A stretch of DNA of 38,520 nucleotides from Kalaharituber pfeilii. Lineage: Eukaryota; Ascomycota; Pezizomycetes; Pezizales; Pezizaceae. The stretch covers positions 1 through 38,520 of the forward strand of contig WHUZ01000190.1 in NCBI GenBank assembly GCA_015179045.1, given 5' to 3'. The number at the start of each line of letters is the position of its first letter. Position 1 is the first letter of the stretch. This document shows, in pieces, positions 32,311-38,520 of the stretch. A model generated the notes under the pieces. That model was not told the DNA's origin. It saw only the letters and a list, made by a program, of their open reading frames with translations, and did no database searches. The position numbers and the translations under genes were made by a program.

Positions 32311-35300
32311 ACAGCGGCATAGACCGACTCCGAGTATCAGTACCATGTTGTCCTCTCGGCCCGCCGCCCAGCCCTACCACTCCGCCAGCCTTCGTCGGTC
32401 CCCAGCCCCTCCGCTCCACATTCCCTGCGCTTTCCCCTGCTCTGCCCTCCTTCCCGCCCTCGTCGGCAGCATCCTCCGCACAAGCTATTATTATACCCCC
32501 ACAAAGCAGCCTTAACCTATATACGACGATGTAAACTTCTGGTTGAGGGCGAGTCTTGTTGCGTCTATACCATACATATGCATACATATATATACTTACA
32601 CAAACCACGTTAAAGGGCCACAGTCGACTTCGATTTCCCGTTCCCCTTGACTCTTTCTCCTAGCATACCCCATTTCCACCCCCCCTCGCCCACATAACCT
32701 TCCCCAGTGTTCACAAGTCAAAAGGAACCCTAGCCTGCTCTACCCTGCTCCTGGCCACGCATAGCTAAATGGAACGGGAAGACAAAGAAAATAATAAAAA
32801 AGGAAATGCTTAGTATCCTCAGTATGAGACTTTTTTTTGTTCGAGTAATTTAAATATATATAAAAAAAAAGAAATCCACAATATGAGTAAGCCAGTATCA
32901 ATCATCCCAACACCCACCAACACACAAACATACACATCCCCGCTCCTACCAAAATCAAAGAGGTTGGGGGGAAATCATAAATATGTAATAGAATACGTAC
33001 CCAAACTATCCATTAACGCTACGAGAGGGGAAAGACAATGAAATAACCACAGATTTTGGTGAATAGAAAAGAAAGAAACGGGGAAGGAAAAAAGAAAAAA
33101 ATGTGCTGAAATAGCAAAGATATGAAACCACATCCCCCACATCTCCCATCCCAATACTATCACTGCCAGCTGCAAACTCTATAACTTCCAATAATGCTCT
33201 TCCTGTGCTTCACGATGCCTCAGGTGATGGCCTCACCGGTGGCATAATCACAGGATTGCCCTCCTGTTGAGACTGCTCCCCCTCCTTCCGCCTGCTGCTG
33301 CTGTTACTGTGGAGGCGAAGTGGGAAGGAGAGATGAAGCCACCATTTGCGGCGACGGTGATGCTGACACTACCCTTTGTGGGGAGGTGAGGCAACCCTCT
33401 GCGTTGTCGGCACCGAACTCTCTACCCTGGACCCCCTTCCAACGGAAATTGGTGCCATCGGCATCATACCCCCACCAACTCCAGCTCACGTATTCAGCCT
33501 TGATGGCTGCTAATTCTGAGATAGTGGCAATTTGGGCACAAAGTATCCTGCCTCCCTGTTGGACATTGTGAGGATCAGAATGGGGATACGACTGTGGTTG
33601 CATCTGCAGTGAAGTAGGTAATGACATCGGTGATAACATCCCCCCTTCCGAGCTCATGCTCGTGTCATAGTTGCTATATGAAATACGAGCAGAGCGTGGA
33701 GAGTGTGGGGAGCGGGGTGAGTTTGGCGGAGGAAGAGTGGCTTCATGACGTGGAGATTTGCGGTTGTGTTGGCCGTGAGATAATGTTCCTACTGCTAACG
33801 CAGACATCCCGAAGTGCAGTTTGCGTGTGAGTGCTGATACTCTGCATGCTCAAGCCCTTCTCAAACGCCAACCCGTGCGCCGGCGCTCGCTTCCTCTCAA
33901 TCTCCCTTTCCTCCTCTACCGCAATCTGTGCTTCCTGCGATGTGAGCACTGCATAATCCAACGGTTCATGATGTGCAGGATTTGGATTAAAGTAGTCACG
34001 ATCATCATGGTATTCATCTTCATGGCTGCTGGTAGTATGACTCTGGCTCCTTCATCTCGTGGATGTAGTAGATAGGATGCTACCCTGTGGAATCGTCTCG
34101 TCGACGCTGCCTCACCGCCACTTCCGCTCCTCTGCACAATTGAGAATTTACTGCCCTGTTGAACTGCATCATCCTCTCCGTCGCTCGGAAAAAGATCGCC
34201 TCTCCTTCGGAAGGACTCTCTACTCGTCTCTGATGACGTTTAGCTCCTTTGCCTCTAACGAGAGAGTGACGGATAATGCTGGTAGGCTCTCGCTAAGTTG
34301 CCTATTGCACCACTCCCGAAGCACGATCGCCATCATTGCCACCACGAGCATTTCATGGTTATCCCAACGTCTTATCAACGGCTCCCTTTCCTCCTCACCT
34401 TCTCCATCTGCATCGTTGTAGCTTGGAAACTCCCTCGGCATTCCCTGATGCTCCTGCAAGTCTGCGGCACCAGGCCTATGCCGTAGCACGACGGGAATCT
34501 CGACAGGATCTCAATCATGCTTTTATTGGGTATAACTGTTGGATCTGGCTCTCCATCATGCGGTGTAACTGCTGTTCTCTTTCTCCTTCCACTTATCAAC
34601 CCCTATGTCCCACTTCGAATGTCCCTTGTACCACTAGATGAGGATCCAGTCCCGTTGCCAATACTGTACTACATCTACTCGCTTCTCCTTGGTGCGTTTC
34701 TAGCAAGCAACCGATCTAGCCCCATGCCAGGAATCTGCCGCTCGGTCCACGTCCACCGTCAAAGTCGAAAGGGATCTCACTGTTCCCTTTGATGTGATGT
34801 GGTGTGGTATGTGAGAAGTTCGCGGAGCAGAGTGCTGTAACTGCGCAATGACTTCGGAGGTGATGTCTGCCACTTTGTGTCGCTGGTATGTTATGCTTCA
34901 CTTCACCGGTTCCGCCTCAATCTAGCTGTATCTTTATCGAATCCCTCCAGATTTCCAAATCGCTTCCATTGTAGGTACGGGTCAGCTTCCGTCAGACATA
35001 AAGTATGTATAAGCTTTGTGTGACGCAACCCAGTAAGTACTAGTTCCCCACCATTGTCAGTGTCGTCCCGTAGGTATTCCTGTTTGTCTCTCCTACTTTA
35101 AGCCTCCAATATCCAACACAAGGGATTCTCAAACAATTGCTTTATATGCCACCAGAACAGTTCTGAACAGCACACCCGTACATACATTCCCAGTAACACC
35201 CGCCAAAAACTGAGTCACGAAACAGGAGCCTAGTAGACCCTAGTTCCTGGTACATGCTGCCGAAATCCGGGATACTTGATTTTGTACGCTCTTAATGTAC

Positions 35301-35830
35301 CGAATGGGAACGTAATGCTTTGGATGAAAGGTAAAGTAACTCGGCACTAGTACATACTGGTGATCCCGAATTTGAAGTTTGTCCAACGATGCTTGAAAGA
35401 GGAGAACTAGAAGAACGTAAAGGAAAGCCAGTGTAGTATATTTAGATATGCAGAATTCAAGTGAAGGAAGGTTCTTGGAAGAGTGAAGCTGTAAGACCGG
35501 GAGTGAATCCTGCGAGGACCGAGGACGCTTCGTAGGCGGAATTCAATTTCCAACATGATAGCTCACACTATCTCCTAATTTGTGCTCGAAGCGACCCATG
35601 GTATTGGACCAGCAACGTACGAAATGATCCGCCCGTTTTTCCTCCATTCGAGAAATATCATAATACAAGCAAATAGGAAGGCGCATGGACAGGGCTGGGA
35701 TTGCAAAAAGCTAAAGCTTCTATGCACGGGAGAGTCGATGCCGAGCGGAGCAATTTATGGCGAGGGTGAAGTGGGCCCTATATGTCATACATATATACTA
35801 GTACTCTCCTTGCTATGTAGATGTCAGTCA
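32311..35830. repeat. Block A, unit 3 copy
   Basis: Matches 7991-8024 and 9261-12600 of unit 1. A GC-rich segment of about 140 bp (32348-32484) stands where unit 1 has 1.2 kb. Carries the second copy of the unidentified degenerate gene. Confidence 0.85.
33217..34900 (-). pseudogene. Degenerate gene of unknown identity in block A (unit 3)
   Basis: Second copy of the relic at 9976-11680. The longest clean piece is 33304-33807 minus (SPRHEATLPPPNSPRSPHSP near 33700-33760, then TNFRWKGVQGREFGADNAEG near 33410-33460). Upstream pieces in other frames include DYFNPNPAHHEPLDYAVL (about 33940-34000) and EFPSYNDADGEGEEEREPLI (about 34375-34435). Indels differ from the unit 1 copy. No domain recognised. 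Confidence 0.33.
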
Positions 35831-35885
35831 AAATAAGCTTCATATGGCCAACATGCATTGTATCACACATTTGGATTACAAGCCG

Positions 35886-37100
35886 AAAATATGCAACTAA
35901 ATACTACCGACATACGACTCTGAACATGCCACCCCAGTTTGCAGAATAAACATCCCAGTTAATCATTATTTCGCGCTGAGTGTTGTGATACCCAGAAAAG
36001 CTCCATATCACTATCTTGTTCACCATATACAGTAGTAAATTCAGTTCTATGAACAGTTATTTACCGCCCAAGGCGACGGTAGTCGAGAGGGACATGTGTA
36101 CATTTGTGGGGCATGAAGAGGTGGATAAGGGATTGAAGGCAGAATCATTATATTGCATGAACGCATGGGCGAGGACGGGGAGAAGGCGTATGAGTAGAAG
36201 AGTGAGGGGATGTATGTCAGTAGGTGTTGCCAATGACTGCCAGCCCCAAGCAGGTTGCCTTTCATCCTCGCTTCCTCACACAAGCTCCACATCTCAGCTA
36301 CACTCAGCCCTCCTTCTCTAACTCCACCTACAGCCTTTACCCTGAACATGGAACCCTTCCCTAGGTTGTTCATGTTCAATGCTGTTACCCTGAACCTGCT
36401 AACATCTCGTATGTACAGTAATATTACCCCCCTTCGAGTCTATTGTCCTCTCCCCTTATGACAACGGGACTTCTGTTCTACATGCCCCCGCCCTCTCTCT
36501 TGTTCCTCCAATCCTCTTGAGCCCCTTTGAAGACCCGTATACCAACGCTCTATATATTTTAGCCTACATGTGCCAGACTACTCATAATCTCTTCTTCTAC
36601 ACACACTACATACGAATTACTGAATATTCACTCTCATGCACATATTATATATAGTCGACCTCCGCTTACTTTGCTACTGTATACCTCACCCCCTACCTAT
36701 TTAGCTCCCGCACCTCTATTACGCACAAGTTTAACCGAGCCAGACTATGTGGGCATGTGGTACAAGTTCTAGCTTTAAATGAAGAAAAGGTTCACTTGAA
36801 TGTGAAAAAGTCTCTATCTAAAAGCCGTATGACCCGCACTCCCCCGCAAATTCCCCCCTCACCCCCCACTTCGGCTATTTGGCAATTGAAAAAAACCAGA
36901 GCAAGTACTTTCTCCAATGAATTGTCGAGTTATTCGGGTATATATGAATGAGAAATGGAACATCTATGCAAAATGAAAGCGTGAATACATGAATAAATAA
37001 ACAACCAAATAATCTGAAAAACAAATAAATAATAGCACTATAACAAAAGCCCGCAGAAAACCTTTCCTAATCCATAGTGACTTTCTGACACTTTATTTTG
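35886..37100. other. NLR copy 4 3' flank, no gene seen
   Basis: Counterpart of 1-1184. It groups with unit 3 over 36470-36850 but with unit 1 close to the NLR stop (GAATGAGAAATGGAACATCTATG, 36945-36967), another mosaic sign. Confidence 0.6.
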
Positions 37101-38420
37101 TTACTTCAGAGCAGCCTGACATCTTTCTACCCCCTTCATACTCCAAACAGTATCTGAATGCTCAGCGCCCAGTGTCTTTTCTCTTCCTGCTAATGCCCGC
37201 TGAAACAGCTCCATTGCCTGACTATATTCCCTTTGATCTTCATATAATATTGCCATGCTGTAGACAGTATCAAGGGTGCTTGGATGGTTCGCACCCAGTG
37301 CCTTTTCTTTTCCTGCTAATGCTCGCTGATACAGTTCCAGTGCCTGGCTATATTTCCCTTGACTTTGATATACTATAGCCATGTTGTAGATAGTACCAAG
37401 GGTATTTGGATGGTCAGCACCCAGTGCCTTTTCCCTTCCTGCTAATGCCCGCTGATACAGCTCCATTGCCTGACTATATTCCCTTTGATTTTCATATAAT
37501 ATTGCCATGTTGTGGACAGTTCGAAGGGTGCTTGGATGGTTGGCACCCAGTGCCTTTTCCCTTCCTGCTAATGCTCGCTGATACAGTTCCAGTGCTTGGC
37601 TATATTTCCCTTGACTTTCATATACATTTGCCATGCTGTTGACAGTATCAAGGGTGCTTGGATGGTCAGTACCTAGTGATTTTTCACACCCTGCTAATGC
37701 TCGCTGATACAGTTCCAGTGCTTGGCTATATTTCCCTTGATTTTGATATACATTTGCCATGTTGTGGATAGTATCAAGGGTGGTTGGATGGTCAGCACCC
37801 AGTGTCTTTTCTTTTCCCGCTAATGCTCTCTGATACATCTCCAGTGCCTGGCTATATTTCCCTTGCTTTTCATATACTACGGCCATGTCATTAACAGTAT
37901 TAAGGGTTGTTGGGTGGTCAGCACCCAGTGTCTTCTCAAACCCTGCTAATGCCCACTGACACCGCTCCAGTGCCTGATTATATTTCCCTTGATAATAATA
38001 TACCATTGCTAGGTTGTGGACAGTACCAAGGGTCGTTAGATGGTCCGCACCCAGTGATTTTTCACAACCTGCTAATGCTCGCTGAAACAGTTCCAGTGCC
38101 TCGCTATATTTCCCTTGACGAGTATATACCAATCCCATATCTATGACAGTTCCAAGAGTGTTTTGATGATCAGTACCTAGCACTTTTTCTCCCCCTTCTA
38201 ATACCCGCTGATACAATCCCAGTGCTTGGTTATATTTCCCTTGTCTCTGATATAGTCCTGCCATGTCATAAATAGTATTCAGGGTTTCTAAGTGGTTTGT
38301 GCCCAGCAACTTCTCCCTTGTAGCCAATACGGCCATACATATTTCTTCTGCCTTTCTATAATGACCGTGGTTTTCGTAGACCCAGTAGAGAGTATCCAAG
38401 GCTGTCAGTGACTCCTCCTT
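37101..38420 (-). repeat. TPR array of NLR copy 4 (9 full + 1 half repeats)
   Basis: The 126-bp units match the other arrays. The motif QREYSQAMEL, which marks the terminal full repeat elsewhere, is found in repeats 7 and 9, consistent with a two-repeat (252-bp) internal duplication. Confidence 0.88.
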
Positions 38421-38520
38421 TTCCAATGGTAGATCCTTCATTTGCCTTTCCACAGCAAAAAGATGTGTCAAATTTCGCCGCTCAAAGATCCAGTCACTAA
38501 CCGTACGTTCTTCTTGCGTT
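37101..38520 (-). CDS. NLR copy 4, TPR end (partial, runs off the window)
   Basis: Only part of exon 3 is visible, from the segment after NB-ARC (reading ...EERTVSDWIFERRNLTHLF at the window edge) to KGVERCQAALK-stop. No lesion is seen. It has 9 full 42-residue TPRs plus a half repeat, the longest array in the window. A block of two repeats (REKALG...ENQREYSQAMEL and the next) appears duplicated near the C-terminal end, as YSQAMEL, normally unique to the last full repeat, occurs twice. HeLo and NB-ARC parts lie beyond the window, so whether the gene is intact is unknown. Confidence 0.82.
   Translation of the reverse strand, partial: TQEERTVSDWIFERRNLTHLFAVERQMKDLPLEKEESLTALDTLYWVYENHGHYRKAEEICMAVLATREKLLGTNHLETLNTIYDMAGLYQRQGKYNQALGLYQRVLEGGEKVLGTDHQNTLGTVIDMGLVYTRQGKYSEALELFQRALAGCEKSLGADHLTTLGTVHNLAMVYYYQGKYNQALERCQWALAGFEKTLGADHPTTLNTVNDMAVVYEKQGKYSQALEMYQRALAGKEKTLGADHPTTLDTIHNMANVYQNQGKYSQALELYQRALAGCEKSLGTDHPSTLDTVNSMANVYESQGKYSQALELYQRALAGREKALGANHPSTLRTVHNMAILYENQREYSQAMELYQRALAGREKALGADHPNTLGTIYNMAIVYQSQGKYSQALELYQRALAGKEKALGANHPSTLDTVYSMAILYEDQREYSQAMELFQRALAGREKTLGAEHSDTVWSMKGVERCQAALK

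Larger units (their letters stand above)
24939..35885. repeat. Tandem segmental unit 3 (NLR copy 3 + blocks B and A)
   Basis: This is the only unit in the window with the complete layout: 3' flank, NLR copy 3, upstream region, block B (29.77-31.65 kb) and block A (32.3-35.8 kb). It has no large transposon insertion. It is therefore the best proxy for the ancestral unit, although its NLR copy is the most damaged. Confidence 0.85.
35886..38520. repeat. Tandem segmental unit 4 (partial)
   Basis: The fourth unit begins with the same opening sequence as units 1 and 2 and holds the 3' flank plus the TPR end of NLR copy 4 before the window stops. The array therefore continues to the right beyond the window. 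Confidence 0.85.

Noticed and set aside
9261..35830. Blocks A and A' as long terminal repeats of one giant retroelement
   Set aside because: They recur at the same place in the tandem units, have no TG...CA ends, primer-binding site or gag/pol between them, and units extend beyond them on both sides.

Overview
The window looks like a repeat-rich stretch of a filamentous ascomycete genome (Pezizomycotina; a Pezizomycete is my guess, not proven). The evidence is short spliceosomal introns of 52-83 bp with GTAAGT/GTAGGC donors, a fungal-type NOD-like receptor (NLR) family, a pogo/Fot1-like DNA transposon and a Helitron. There are no operons, rRNAs or recognisable tRNAs.

The backbone is four head-to-tail copies of one segmental unit, starting near 1, 12662, 24939 and 35886 (the fourth is cut by the window end). 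Each unit carries, on the minus strand, a gene for a HeLo (or HeLo-like) - NB-ARC - TPR protein, the architecture of fungal incompatibility and innate-immunity NLRs. Copies 1-3 share a three-exon structure. All three are disrupted: copy 1 by a 2-bp loss that separates NB-ARC from TPR, copies 2 and 3 by the same 1-bp loss in the N-terminal domain, and copy 3 by several more 1-bp losses, one inside the P-loop. Copy 4 is open as far as it is visible. The 42-residue TPRs are nearly identical to one another and vary in number: 7, 6, 7 and at least 9 full repeats.

Upstream of each NLR lie two further duplicated blocks. Block B (17.44-19.38 kb and 29.77-31.65 kb) has no recognised gene. Block A (from about 7.99/9.26 to 12.6 kb, and 32.3-35.8 kb) holds a degenerate minus-strand gene of unknown identity. 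Unit 3 has the full order NLR-B-A. Unit 1 lacks B; in its place are unrelated sequence and a 2.25-kb pogo-like element with exact TA duplications and 45-bp inverted repeats. Unit 2 lacks A, and a decayed 5.47-kb Helitron (TC...CTAG, 3' hairpin) sits exactly at the junction.

A family of very small insertions (114, 25/24 and 21 bp), all beginning TAGTCTCG or a close variant and flanked by 9-bp duplications, marks the units. Their presence/absence pattern, the shared lesions and the 3'-flank similarities give conflicting groupings of the units. This implies gene conversion or unequal exchange, with one apparent conversion boundary at a (C6G)n G-quadruplex tract.

Taken together, this is an NLR birth-and-death array: duplication, repeat-number turnover, ectopic recombination and transposon insertion. 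Several 1-bp lesions lie in homopolymers, so sequencing error must be excluded before the genes are called dead.
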